Positions 26,201 to 38,300 of a stretch of DNA of 64,000 nucleotides are shown in pieces. This stretch comes from Ricinus communis (taxonomy: Eukaryota; Streptophyta; Magnoliopsida; Malpighiales; Euphorbiaceae), in assembly GCF_019578655.1 (NCBI RefSeq), contig NC_063265.1:13736501-13800500 (forward strand). Reading direction: 5' to 3'. Within the stretch, counting starts at the first letter, position 1. Each line of letters begins with the position of its first letter. The notes below the pieces were generated by a model that saw only the letters and a program-made list of their open reading frames with translations, was not told where the DNA came from and did not search any database. A program made the translations under genes and the position numbers.

Positions 26201-27306
26201 TTAAGTTTCCTTCGGTTGAGAAGATTAGAACATTAGATCCAAGCCAACCTGACTTCTTTATCACCTAAGCAAGCCCAAAGGTTATGCTTTTTGCTTAGTT
26301 CTATCGTCAATATTTGAGCAATATTAGCAATAGCTGCTGTTTAGTTAGTCCTGGAAGTGATGCAACAGTTCCTTTTAACCCATCATTGAACTGTGTTTTT
26401 CCTGGCTGCAGTTTGTTGCAACAGATTCCTACTGCGTTGGAACAAGATGAGTGTGGACCTTATGTGAAACAGAACAGCCCTCCCAATAATTCAACTGCTG
26501 GATTCCCTGGTATGCTTACTACCAAAAAGTCATCCTGCTTATTGACTATTATCGTCCACATTATCTCATGAAGCAATGTTAACAGGAGCAGTTTCACATG
26601 GCACAATTATTTCCAATGGCATGGATACTGAAACTATGTTGGGGTTACCCTCTCCCACACAAGCCCGATTTTTGGAATCTGCATTTCGCCATGGAATTTC
26701 ATCTAGTTTTCCTAATAGCTTATCCTCTCTTTTGAGAGCTGAATCAACTGGCAATCAAACTGGCCTTGCTGAACCTGCTCAGACACAGGGTCATTTAAAA
26801 TTTGGTATTCAAGGCTCACCAAATTTTCATCCTCATTCACTTCCGGACTATTATGATGGTTTAAAGAGTGTTGTGTGCTTCAATTCTCCTGGAAGCATGG
26901 CTGCAAACATGAGTCCAAAGCCACATGAAAGAGTCGACAACAGGCAGTTACACAAAATCAGCTCAAATGGGAACTCAATTGAATTCAATGTTGGAGGTAA
27001 CTTTAATTATCGATTCAGTGCATTTGTTTCCATGTGCAATTTTTACTTGGTTCTGTTCTTTCAATTTTTGGCTTCCAAGAACATATTTTCCACGAATTTC
27101 ATTTTGCTAGAAAATGAAAAGAATAATAATAAAGTTTGCCGGATAAATTTCTCTCCACAAGAGATCAGAAAAAGGGAATTATAACAATAAGTTGGCCTTT
27201 TTTTCTCCATGATGTGTAATATTATTCTTAAAACTTTCTGATATTGCCTTTTCTTTTAAAAATCAAACTTTTTTTTTTTTTTGCTTCCAAAAAGTAGTAG
27301 TAGTAG

Positions 27307-27338
<32 letters not shown>

Positions 27339-29666
27339 GCAAATAGAAAAAGAAAAAAATAAGACCAGCCTCCTGTTGGTTGTATATGGTCAATAGGCAA
27401 CGGTGACTGCTGCCTGAAAGTGGAGCTTAATTAATTTGCATCATCTTCTTCATTCTGGAAGGTCAACTAAACCTTTCAGGATACATTAGATAGGTACCAT
27501 GGCAATTGTCTGCCTCCAAATGTTTTCTACTAAAAAATGTGATGTCACATAAGATCCAATTCAAGCAGGCACCTTGTTGTGATGCCATCCTATACTGTTC
27601 TAGAACTAGAAATGACACAGTAACCTTTCTGCCTCTGTTTTTACAGAAGTTCTCATTCCATGCAGTGGTAGCTCTAAAATGAAGATGTTGTGTGTGTTTA
27701 TTTAGATAGCTTCATTGTCTAACACTGAAGTTCGAATCTCTGAATGCTATGTTTATGAATGGTCGAGTGTCTCTATCAGAGTGAAATCAGTATTCCATAT
27801 AGTTGTCAATTCAATTTTACATTTATATAGCTGGTTTTTGTTTCTCTTTTCAGGTTTTGGATCTGCTAATGGAAGCCCTTCTCTTACTGGACATCACTAT
27901 TCATGGGGTAACTCCTATGACTCACATTCTCCAGGCATGATGTGGCTAAACTCACCATCGTCTGCGAATGGAATTTCCAGGACTCATCCCACAGCACAGC
28001 TACATGTACCTCCTAGAGCACCACCTCCTGTTCTAAACTCTGTCTTACCTGTAACTAACCACCATGTGGGATCAGCCCCAACTGTCAATGCTTCTCTTTG
28101 GCACAGGCGACATGCTTATGCAGGAGAATCTCCTGAAATTGGTTTTCATCCAGGTTCTCTTGGGAGCTTGAGAATTTCTAATAATTCCATGCACTCTATG
28201 GAACTTCTCTCTCCTAACATGTTTCCTTGCGTTGCTGGAAACTATATCGACTTATCAGTCCCCACTAAGAATGTAGGAATCCAATCACACCATCAGAGAT
28301 CTCCAATTTTTCCTGGCAGGAGCCAAATGATTCCAATGACCAACTCATTCGATTCTCCTAATGAACGTGCTAGAAGCCGCAGAAATGAAGGAAATATTAA
28401 TCAGACGGACAAGAAACTTTATGAACTCGATATATATCGCATCTTGCGAGGGGAAGACAACCGGACAACTCTTATGATAAAGAATATCCCTAACAAGTAT
28501 GTGGTGCATAACTTCAGTTCTATCACCATATTTCTACTAGTTACTATTTAATTATCGTTTTAACTGTGTTGTATCAGACACTAACAAGTGGAGCTTTCAA
28601 TACTCGAGGCATGCCAGTGATCTTGTAGTATAATTTTATTAGACTTTAAATATTAGGGTTATTTGCATGCTGTTCATTTTATTATTTAACATGGTCATCT
28701 GATGGTGGTGTCAGGTATACTTCAAAAATGCTTTTGGCTGCAATTGATGAACGCCATAAAGGAACTTACGATTTTATTTATCTTCCAATTGATTTCAAGG
28801 CAAGTGCATTTTTGTCTGAAATAGATAGCCTTTAAAATTGAGGTTAAGGGTTATGGTTTTGGATAGAGCACTTGATATCATGTACAACTTGAATCCATAT
28901 GCATTACTTGACTTGTGTTGCAGAATAAATGCAATGTGGGGTATGCATTCATCAATATGACTGACCCAAAACAGATAGTTCCATTCTATCAGGTGAGTTC
29001 TATTTAAGCTCTAATCTCTAAGAGTGTAAATTTTGTGTAAGAAGACTCAAGATGAAAACAAAATCTAATCATAATCATGGCAGGCATTTAATGGAAAGAA
29101 ATGGGAGAAGTTCAATAGTGAAAAGGTAGCATCACTTGCATATGCCCGCATACAAGGAAAAGCTGCTCTTATTGCACATTTCCAGAATTCAAGCTTGATG
29201 AATGAGGATAAACGATGCCGTCCCATTCTCTTCAATACTGATGGTCCAAATGCTGGTGATCAGGTAAAATATCATACAACAAGTCACATTAGTGCTGATT
29301 AGCAGTGGTTTACATATTTCCTTATCTACTTGCACATGTAATAGATTTTAGAAAAGCCTGCAGAAATTGGAAATTGGATTTCCTGCTTAAAATACTTTCC
29401 TTTGGAATAATACTGAGACACGGGCTTCGTAGTAGAAAACAAGATTTTCCCATGCAAAAGAAGAGAAGATAGCATAATAGATCTCGCACTGACTCTTTCT
29501 TTATCTGTAGGTGCCCTTTCCAATGGGGGTTAATGTTCGAACTAGACCTGGAAAACCTAAATCCGTCACCCATGAGGAGAACCATGTAGGAGGCACACCA
29601 AATTTGGCAAATAAGGAGTCTTCAAATGGGGATGCTTCTTCAGGTACTGGCAAGGAGTCTGACTAA
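23252..29666 (+). CDS. Mei2-like RNA-binding protein (AML1/AML4 type)
   Basis: Fourteen coding exons join in frame: 23252-23305, 23430-23475, 24229-24558, 24766-25202, 25319-25477, 25644-25760, 25839-25987, 26412-26509, 26586-26996, 27854-28496, 28715-28799, 28924-28992, 29084-29263 and 29511-29666 (977 residues; plant Mei2-like proteins are usually about 850-1000). A second ATG at 23258 is the alternative start. RRM1 is at about residues 267-338 (RTLFVRNINSNVEDSELR), RRM2 at about 352-425 (GTLVAFNLDASISNDELH), and the Mei2-specific C-terminal RRM3 at about 804-926 (TTLMIKNIPNKYTSKML, then DFKNKCNVGYAFINM, then KRCRPILF). The N-terminal ANQYENSLFSSSLSELFS region places it in the AML1/AML4 subgroup. 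Arabidopsis AML proteins act redundantly in meiosis and early development, and AML1 binds Raptor. The intron after exon 11 has a GC donor (AAG|GCAAGT). Confidence 0.93.
27292..27339. repeat. (TAG)n/(AAG)n trinucleotide repeat in a Mei2-like intron
   Basis: A compound AGT/AGA triplet run lies in the 857-base intron between exons 9 and 10 of the Mei2-like gene, well away from the splice sites. Confidence 0.85.
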
Positions 29667-31729
29667 GAAGCCACTTATTTTTGCTGGCACTAACCTCTTA
29701 GGACTGAGTAATTTAAATTGGTGCTTCCCAAAGTCTTTGATTAAATATAATGGGGTGGGAGATTGAAAAAGCTATACATTCTTTTGGCATTTGAGAAGTC
29801 TTACATTTTTATGGAAAACAAAGCATAGCCACATCAAAAGTGGTTGTCTGATATCCTTGAGTTTTCTTTAATTTCGGAAACTGTTAGAAGAAGCCTCAGG
29901 TGAAGCTTCAAAATTTTGGATGTTCTTGAGAGTAACATATATAAAATAGATGTACAGGAGTTTCTGAGCAATGGAGGAATCTTCAACTGAGGTTCTGGAG
30001 GCCTCTCTAACACAACTTTTTCTAGCACTTCTCTTTTTTCTATTTGTTCTATTATTGTGAGGGTCTCAGACTATAAGTATTTGCTGAGATGTACAAGCCA
30101 GTGAGTGATGAACTGATGATGCCGTGTATCATTATTCCTTCTTAAGAAACGTGCAGTCTCCATAACTTTCAAATTACATCCATGATCTATTTTTAATTGG
30201 ATATCTTAGTCTATTTATGCTTTATTATAGAGATTGTTGATAGGGACAAGACCAATCATTTTCCAGGTCGATTTCTTTTTGCACTGCCTTTACTTCTATT
30301 TGAATCAACATACGCCATCTGTTCCTGAATATTTGCTGGAGGTTACAATGCACATCTAAAATCGTTAACTGTACTGATGCTTAGTTCACGCCTCAAATTT
30401 TTATTACTGCCGATAGGTGGGCAAATCAATATTTTGCGGCAAAACCATGATGGACGTCTTTTTTTTTTTTTTTTTCCCTTCCTTTAAATGGAAGTTGGAT
30501 TGGATGGGGTTGCTATTAGGTGATCGAGCCTCAAATCTTTTCAAGGGCACGGAATAAGGAACAGATGACTCTGGTCCAAGTATTAATGTGAATATAAATT
30601 TCCATAATGGACAGTGATTAAAACAGAGGAGAAGGGAGGGAGAGCAATAGCACCAGACAAGAACCGTAACGAACTATTTCTACCCATTGGCCGCAAAACG
30701 GAAGTAACCATAACCTTGTATACAATTTTTGGTCTGATTACAGTAACGAACTATTTCTACCCACAATTTTTGCTCTGATAGACGATAGCAGGTCCCATGA
30801 AATGAAAGATTGGAGGTGTGCTTATAATGAATTCCGAAACTCACAACCACAACCACAACCACAACCAAGAATATCGCTGGAAATCAAATCTAAATAGTCG
30901 CACAAATTTCCCTCTAATTCGCTAACAACTTCGTTATGAAGTTTGGAACCAATGACATAGCTGGTATAATTTTGCCTACAACTGAAAAAGCAACCAGAGA
31001 GCAACGTGATTGTAATCAGCTACTACAGCAGCTCCTGTGAGTTGTTAACATTTAAATCCAAATCTAATGGCTGTAAAATGACATATTCTTGGCACCTTAA
31101 TATGTGGGGTATAAGTATCACAGCAACAGTGAGAGTTACAGAACATATCAAAAGAAAAGATCAGAATCAACAAATATTTCCCCCTCCAGATGAGGACCCG
31201 CCAATAGATGTGATGACTGTTCTTTGTCTTCAAGCAACCTTGCATTTATATCCTCACTCACACAAATCAGAAGCATTTGAACATTTTGAAAAAGCTACAG
31301 CATAAAGCAAATGAGCTTAGGCCCTCGCCTTACAACACTAAGTTTCCTGCCACGGGTCTTTTCTGCTTGCACAGCCCCACCATTTACCAGAAATCCATTG
31401 ACAACCTGCAGTATACACAAGTGAAAACTTGATTAACAAAAAAAAAATTTACATGGTATCATTTGCAAAAATATAAAATATTCAAGTAGTTATCTAGGTA
31501 CTATGGAAGTACTACCATTAGCAGCATACGGCCAATTTGGACCATCCAAAAGCAGCAGCAGCAGAGTGCTTAGCCTAAGCTGCTGAAACTAAAGGTGTTT
31601 TAACAGTATGGTTTACAGGCGTTACATCAACATGAAAATAGAGAAGCCCCAAGTCAGTGACCCAACCAACCACACTGATGCAGTGTGTTATCACTATTCG
31701 AAATTACCTTACCAGGGTGGGCAAGAGCA
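29667..31729. other. Convergent intergenic region, 3' ends of two genes
   Basis: The Mei2-like gene (plus) and the otubain gene (minus) converge here, so both 3' untranslated regions lie in this stretch. A possible untranslated last exon of the otubain gene lies at about 31310-31406, preceded on the minus strand by an acceptor-like ATACTGCAG. The middle holds a duplicated 21-base word (30666 and 30743) and an ACAACC repeat (30842-30868). No gene is recognised. Confidence 0.4.
30842..30868. repeat. (ACAACC)n short tandem repeat
   Basis: Four units of ACAACC-type hexamer follow the local duplication at 30666-30780. Confidence 0.8.
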
Positions 31730-34324
31730 TCACTTTGGGTAGAGAATATCATAATGCCCTGGACGATAAAGCAAGGTAATGAAGGGGTTCTTGGACAGAG
31801 AACCATCACTGTTCGAGTTTGGGAGATCACCAGCAGGAGGAATGAAATCATGATGATTTACACTAACACCGCCTGTATCACAAGAACTGCGGTCGAGGTA
31901 TACAACGCGGATTGCCACACCCAATGCATCTGATAGGGCAGTAATGTGCACATGGTCGCTCTCTTCACCCATAGGTTCCACAGCTGACTTGCAAAACTAT
32001 GCCAGACCAAATTGCAGGGTTAGAGGGAGATAGATAGATAGAGGATTGACAATGAGACTTCGACTTTTAAGAAATATAAACATATAGCCAAACTTTTAAG
32101 AAATAGATAAATGTGAATTCAACACCAATGATATTATAGTTCAAAAAAGGAATAATAGTAAATAAACAAGTGTCAAGGGCATTAGAAGTACACATCATCA
32201 AATACATTAAATCAGTGATTAACAAGTGCAGGCTGAAAGTATATAACTGCTGCTTACAAACTGATAGACACCATATTTTTCTATCGAATGCTAAAGTTCA
32301 TGATGGCAAGAAACCAAACACGAAAGGACAATGTCCATAAGAACTTTTAGAAATTTGAGTTTTGAACAAACCTGTTCTACTGTTGCATTTGTTAATCCTA
32401 GTATGAAGGGTTCAAAAAACTCAGAGCGTTTCCGTATTTCGCCAGAAGTGACAAATCTGAAAAACATGACAACTAACCAACAGAATTTGTTAGGAGAAAT
32501 TTATTTAGGAATGGGAATACCAATGAGACTTTGAAGTCACTCACCATAGTCTGATATGGATTGATCTCGACTCCTATTTATGAGCTCATCATGACTGTAA
32601 ATCAAAATTTAAAGAAAGGCATTTATTAACATGCAATCAAGATAAGTCATTTAATTAATATTATGTCAAAAAATTTCAAATACAATACAGTTGCCTATTT
32701 TAGTTCATAGTTAAACAACAGAAGTGCTAGAAATGAAGAATAAAAAATGCATTTTAGGAAAGTAAATAAAACGCGCTACTAAAAATTATTAACAGAAATA
32801 CCACAAAAAGGAAAATGAAATACACCTTATTGAAGTTTCATTTCCTTGAAGAACACTGTCCAACTGCTCCAGGAATAACTGAAAACAGGTAACCATAGAA
32901 TCAGTGTTAATTTATCTATTGTAAAGGTAACAAAAAACTTAATACAAGCTGGCCTAGAGAGAAGAACCTTATCAATCTCTAACAAACGTTATTTTAAACA
33001 TAATTAGGGAGACTAAATTTTCCATCCAAACATAGAACAGAAAGGCAAACTAAATACCAGTTAGTAGCTTACTCATCCCAAACTATAATTGCAATTGAGT
33101 AACCTCCATTCAGATGTGCCTCATATAAATGAATAAAAATTTCCCCACTTCTTTTCTCCAGTCCTAATGCTAATCAGAAGAATGACCCTTTCATACCAAT
33201 GACAATACTTGATAGACATTTAAATCCATGCAAATATCAAGTTCAAGCAAAAAAGAATGCAGGTTCTACCATTTGCTTAAAGAAAATGCTCAAAAGGCCA
33301 GTAATGAACCATTAGTCCAAAACACAAAAACAGAATTTGAAACCTTTCATATTTATGGTTAAATAAATCCCTCATTCTAAAACCACGATATACTGAACCA
33401 GCTTATAGGGTTATCCTAACCATAGGGCAGATAGTCTTGAGATTTATTCTCTTAGGGTAATGGTTAAACATAATAAGATGTAAAGAAAAATGAATGAGTG
33501 CAAGTAATGAACTAATGAAATTGATAGAATAGGCATACCGCAAAAAAATCCTCAAAGGTGAAGTCAACATAACCCAAACTCTGAAGAGTTTTTCTACATT
33601 CCTCCACATTAACTTTGATTCGATCAACTTCAGACTTGTCTTGTGATTCTAAAATATGCTCCTGTTTCAGCAAACCATAAGGTATTAAAGAAGAAGAAGA
33701 AGAAGAAGAAGAAGAAGAAGAAGACAATACGAAGACAAAGTCATACAAGGTAAGAAAACATGAAGCTTCGGAAGAAGCAGTTGCCATCTCCCCGTGTTCG
33801 CCTAATGGCATCATATTGCTCGCCAAGAACCTAAACAAACATCCATAAAGCTAATCAAATCGAATTTATATAGGAAAAAGAAAAAGAAAGAGAAAGAGAA
33901 AGAGAGTTGAAAAAGAACCTTAATCTTCTCAAGCAATATAGGGCTCCCTGATTGATATTCAGCAGCTAATGCAGAAAGAGGTTCCTGCAGTTCAATCCAT
34001 TCTTTAACTAAGAAAAGCATTCGATGCAACAAAATTTCATATAGAAATCACAACCTAAGATTATTTTTTAAGATAATCATGATAAATCAATCGAAGAAGC
34101 AACATTATTATATTATCAAGAACTTGAAAAACTATGATAAAAGAAAAAGAAAATAATGCCTTGTCACCGAGAAATGGAACTTTATCGGATTGTTCGGAGC
34201 GAATAGAAGAGTGATGTTGCATTATATCTTCGTCTCCAAAATTTGTCCAATCTTCTGCTGCTCCTTTTTCAGACTTTGCCTCCATTTTCGCTTCCTCCGC
34301 TATTTCTTCCTCTTGATTTTGCAT
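31730..34324 (-). CDS. OTU1: Otubain-like deubiquitinase OTU1
   Basis: Eight exons join in frame: 34160-34324, 33919-33984, 33747-33830, 33539-33661, 32826-32878, 32545-32594, 32372-32472 and 31730-31996 (302 residues, close to Arabidopsis OTU1). The peptidase C65 catalytic centre is complete: RRTRGDGNCFFRSF carries Asp92 and the nucleophile Cys95, and the C-terminal RPGHYDILYPK carries the catalytic His295. Other family blocks are SPILLEKIKVL, DFTFEDFFALFLEQL, MFFRFVTSGEIR and DHVHITALSDALGVAIRVVYLD. The enzyme cleaves ubiquitin chains. Plant OTU1 shows preference for K48/M1 linkages and, in rice, the orthologue (WTG1) affects grain shape; the role here is inferred. The first intron appears to start with GC (AAG|GCATTA), since only this junction gives the conserved GDKEPL. 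The region upstream at 34735-34812 has clustered GGGCC/GCCCA elements. Confidence 0.95.
33687..33724. repeat. (AAG)n microsatellite in an OTU1 intron
   Basis: About twelve AAG/GAA triplets lie in the short intron between exons 3 and 4 of OTU1. On the gene strand it reads (CTT)n and may contribute to the polypyrimidine tract ahead of the acceptor at 33662. Confidence 0.9.
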
Positions 34325-34734
34325 CTCTTCTCTCTGCTTCTAAGATAACAATATCAAATTAAAACAAAAAGAAAACTAGTGAAACTGCACTACAGAGCAC
34401 GGAAGGTACGGTACCTGAAGATCAAAGACCGAAAACTGATTGCTTCTGATCTACAAGCTCAATGGACAAAGAAACCGCTTCTGGTTTTCTTTTTCTTTTC
34501 TTTTAATCAGATTAGATTTGGTTTGATTTGACACAGCGCTATTTGCCTTCTTTCCTTGGGGTTTTTATTAACTTTTCAGTGACGATTGACTTGCTAATTT
34601 CTTTTTTCTTTTTTCTTTTTTCTTTTTCTAAAGGTTTGCCACTTTGCTTGGGGACAAACAGTGCAAATTATCCAATTTTAGAGGATGTCCTTTTTTTTTT
34701 TTTTTTTTAATTATTTCCAAAATGCATTTATTTG

Positions 34735-34812
34735 GGCTTTCTACGATCCACGGGCTGATGGCCCATTGATCTTCTTTTAACAGCCCACCAAATTATCGAT
34801 AGAAGAAATTGG
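34735..34812 (-). promoter_or_regulatory. Cluster of site II-like GGGCC/GCCCA elements upstream of OTU1
   Basis: Within about 80 bases there are TTTGGGCTTT, CGGGCTGATGGCCCATTG, CAGCCCACC and TTGGGCCGC. Clustered TGGGCC/T (site II) elements bound by TCP factors are typical of housekeeping-gene promoters. They lie 410-490 bases upstream of the OTU1 start codon, on the promoter side of this minus-strand gene. Confidence 0.45.
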
Positions 34813-37800
34813 GCCGCATCCATAGAATAGAATGTGAAAGTTCATATCTACAGCCTAAAGCTTAGGGAATGTTGAATGACATATAAATAGAAATTAACAG
34901 TGGTAGGATGATTTTTTTCTTAACGAACTAAATTTATATAGAGTCATTTATTAAAAGAAAAGAATTTGAGGTACATAAATCATCAAACTATAGATATAAA
35001 TCATCAAACGAGTTGGATTGGGCTTGAGATTGTGTGAGACTTGGGCTGGGAAGGACGCCATTTCTAAAACCAACCTCTTTCTGCATGTCAACTGTTTATG
35101 ATATTATTTTTCTTTTTAGTTACACCTAATTCAGTCAGATATTCAATTTAGATATAATTGGAATACACCTATACTAATAAAAAAAAGGGCACTAAAAATA
35201 TTTAAAAAATGGGTGTTAGTTAGTCTCCTATATGGTTCGTAGGAGATAAGATGAAACACTGACCATGAACTTAAATAGATAATGCAAATGGATGGTCCAA
35301 GATCTCTCTGTTGACTAATTAAATTAAAAATATGGGTGGAGCTCAAAGGTCAATGTTTGGGTGAAGTCATCATATAGGTCATTTTGGTGGTCATAGTCAA
35401 AACTGGGTGTGGGCTTTGGAGTTGGGGAACAGTCCTCGAACAAAACCCGATTCTAGGGTCAGAAGCATTATTGTTATTTTGTTGAATATATTATTATAAC
35501 TGCAAAATTGATTAGGTATAAAAGTAGGAATAGAGATGTAATCATGGGTGTAATACAAATCCCTCAGTTGCAATGATTTTATTTCATTTAAAGACAATCA
35601 TTTTCTAATTTAGAAATGCACCGACACGGCTGCAAAAATTGTTCATTGCTTTTGCCAAGCAAGTGGAAAAGCGAATGCTGTAATAGCTCGACAAGATGTA
35701 TAGTTTAAGGAAAACAATTTGCAACCAAACACTGGAAACGTATTAGTCAATGAGGGCATGTATAAGAGAGAAGATTTGTAATGAAATGCCACATTGGGAG
35801 GTGTTCTTTTTGTTTGTTAGTCTGAATATATAGAAGGCACATGATATGATTTGTGATAGTAAAGACAAAATGAGATTGGCTTTTCAGTCTTCACTTTTGC
35901 ACACCACATGGCATCGCATGCATAATAAGAACCCACTAACTAGCTTTCAATTTGTTTCTTTCTTTGTTCAGGCACCTGTGTTAGCTCTTTAGTTACTACT
36001 TCTACAGCACATATGTATATATAATGCTTTGGTCCTTTTGTTTCAGAAAGAGAAGAAAGACGGAACAAGAAAGAGAGAAAAGAATGCTAATCAATAAATT
36101 AGCCGAAATTAAGGCTTTTGGGAGAAAATGAACACTTTTTATTTAGGGCGGAAAGACACAGTGTACCTTGATATGAGATGTGTGCAGTGCACATTGATCT
36201 GACATCTCTCTCTATTATATTTGTTGTGTAAATGGCACATGCACGTAACAGACAAGTATGTGTATCTGCTTAAACAAGAAATTCTGTCGCTGACTTTAAT
36301 CTTCTTTTCTTTTTCTTTTTTATCGTTAAATCTTGTGTGAGAAAATGAAATGCAAGTATTTTGGACCACTTCCAGTAAAAGGATCTAACCCAAATATTAT
36401 GGATGTGGACTTTTCGGTAGGGAGGGGGATACTTCTGCATCCCTTTGCACTTTCCGGAAATCTAACCTTAAACTAAACACAGCTCTGAAAATGGATACTT
36501 ATAGTTATAAGATGAAAGATTGTATAGGGAATTTCTCCACTGCTCTTTCTCTATTTTTAATTTACATTCAGAGACTCACATACTTTAAATAATATTCAAT
36601 TTTAATTCAAAACTTCAATCAAATAGTGTTATCCTTTTCTCACTATTAAACAAAAACACCAGTTTATCCGATTATTGCACTCTCACATGGTAAAATTAGA
36701 GCAGCTACATATTATTATATAACCAATCATACACATTTCACCAGCATTCATTTTTCCAAAAAGAGAAAAATAAAATATTTTTACAGATAAAGACATGCTT
36801 CTCCATTTCTTCCATTACAAGAGACAGGGAATCTTTGAACAATGCAAGGTTTAGTTCTAAAACTTGAAACTACAAGCTCAACCTTTTGTGCTTATTTGGT
36901 TATAATAGAGTCATATATATATATATATTATATATAGGTCTTGATCTAATCTTCAGAAGTAACTTCTGATATGCATGGACAGGTGCACAGAAATGCAATT
37001 AATGCTAGATATTAATTTTATGTATACATGCACATAAAAAGCATAAATTGATGTATGGATTTGGTTCCGGTCCGTTTGTATGTCGCTGAATAAGGGTGTT
37101 AGAAGTTGTATTTATCTCACATCACTTGATTATTGGACTATTATAATGTATATAAGTGGATTGGACACCCTATTTTTTTGAGCTAATTTTTAAAATAAGT
37201 TCTACCCAAATCCATTTCATAGATCAATTGCTAACATTTTCTGATTTTTTTTTTAAAAAAAAAAAAGCTTCCATCAAATTTTAATATATATATTATATCA
37301 ATTTGTTTAATAATGCAATAACCCAAAAATGGGGAAAGAATATCCGGCAATGTATCACTGTGGTAAATTGATATTAATGAGTCAGCAGGCCTAAAACATT
37401 GCAAGAGTTAAAGAAGGTCCAATCATAGAGTGGAATGTGGATGGCATTAGGCACTCATTGTACCATAAGAATATTGCAAGAAAAATAATGAGTAAAATTC
37501 TTATCTTAGCCTGTCAGGTTACAGAGGTTATGTGCATGCCTTTGGGTTGTCTTGATTTTGTAAAGTAAAATACCATTCTAAGCGCATGAGATGACATACA
37601 AGCTGATGCAAACTCATGCCTTAATTCTAAACAAATTAGTTTGACATCTTACTCCCACAATCACACATGTATCACTCCACTATTTTTTATCATTCAACTA
37701 CTGATTATCTATTTTAAAGAATAATTATGGACAATGCTCTGGAAATACTTCACATTATTTTTAGACCATGTTTGTTTGTCATTCATTTACACTTCCGGCT

Positions 37801-38087
37801 TTTTCATTCTTTCCCTGCACCGACAAAATCCCTATTTTCAGATTCCATCATGACCCTGAACACTCTTCGCATTACGAATTTGATAATAGTGCCATGCAAT
37901 ATAATTTCCTCATTTTCTAGTTCTACCCACAAAAGGGTATTTTGGGACTTGCATCTTTTTCATTGATTTTCATCTTTTTAGTTTATTTATTCTATTGCAT
38001 ACACAGTCGAATAAATTCTCAAACCCAATTTCCCCTCTTCTGCCCTCTCCCTTTTGTAATTATTATTACTATTATTTATTTTTATTT

Positions 38088-38118
<31 letters not shown>

Positions 38119-38300
38119 ATGTGCCTTGCATTCGATCTGATCCTTGAATCTTGAATCTTGAATCTTGATATATATATATCCCGAGTTTTAAGCCAAAGCT
38201 TGCAAATCTACTTCCTAAATTACAGCGCCCTACGCCACAAGCATATCATTTCATGCCCCAGGGAAGTAGATAATTGTATATATAAATTCCATTTTCAAAA
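34813..38300. other. Intergenic region and ERF promoter
   Basis: No gene is seen between OTU1 and the ERF gene. Features are an (AT)n run near 36916-36936, a CT-rich tract at 38089-38119 and a TTGAATC triplication at about 38145-38166 directly upstream of TATATATATA, together likely the core promoter/leader of the ERF gene. A short upstream ORF, ATGCCCCAGG..., begins near 38251 and ends within seven codons. Confidence 0.4.
38089..38119. repeat. (CT)n microsatellite upstream of the ERF gene
   Basis: A CT-repeat tract with one TTT interruption lies about 180 bases upstream of the expected ERF start. Such tracts are frequent in plant leaders. Confidence 0.85.

Noticed and set aside
27715..27760. 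GTTCGAATCTC word resembling a tRNA T-loop
   Set aside because: No matching acceptor, D or anticodon arms surround it. It lies in a Mei2-like intron.
34528..34710. 60-codon plus-strand frame upstream of OTU1
   Set aside because: It is rich in Phe from poly(T) tracts in the OTU1 promoter and has no coding features.
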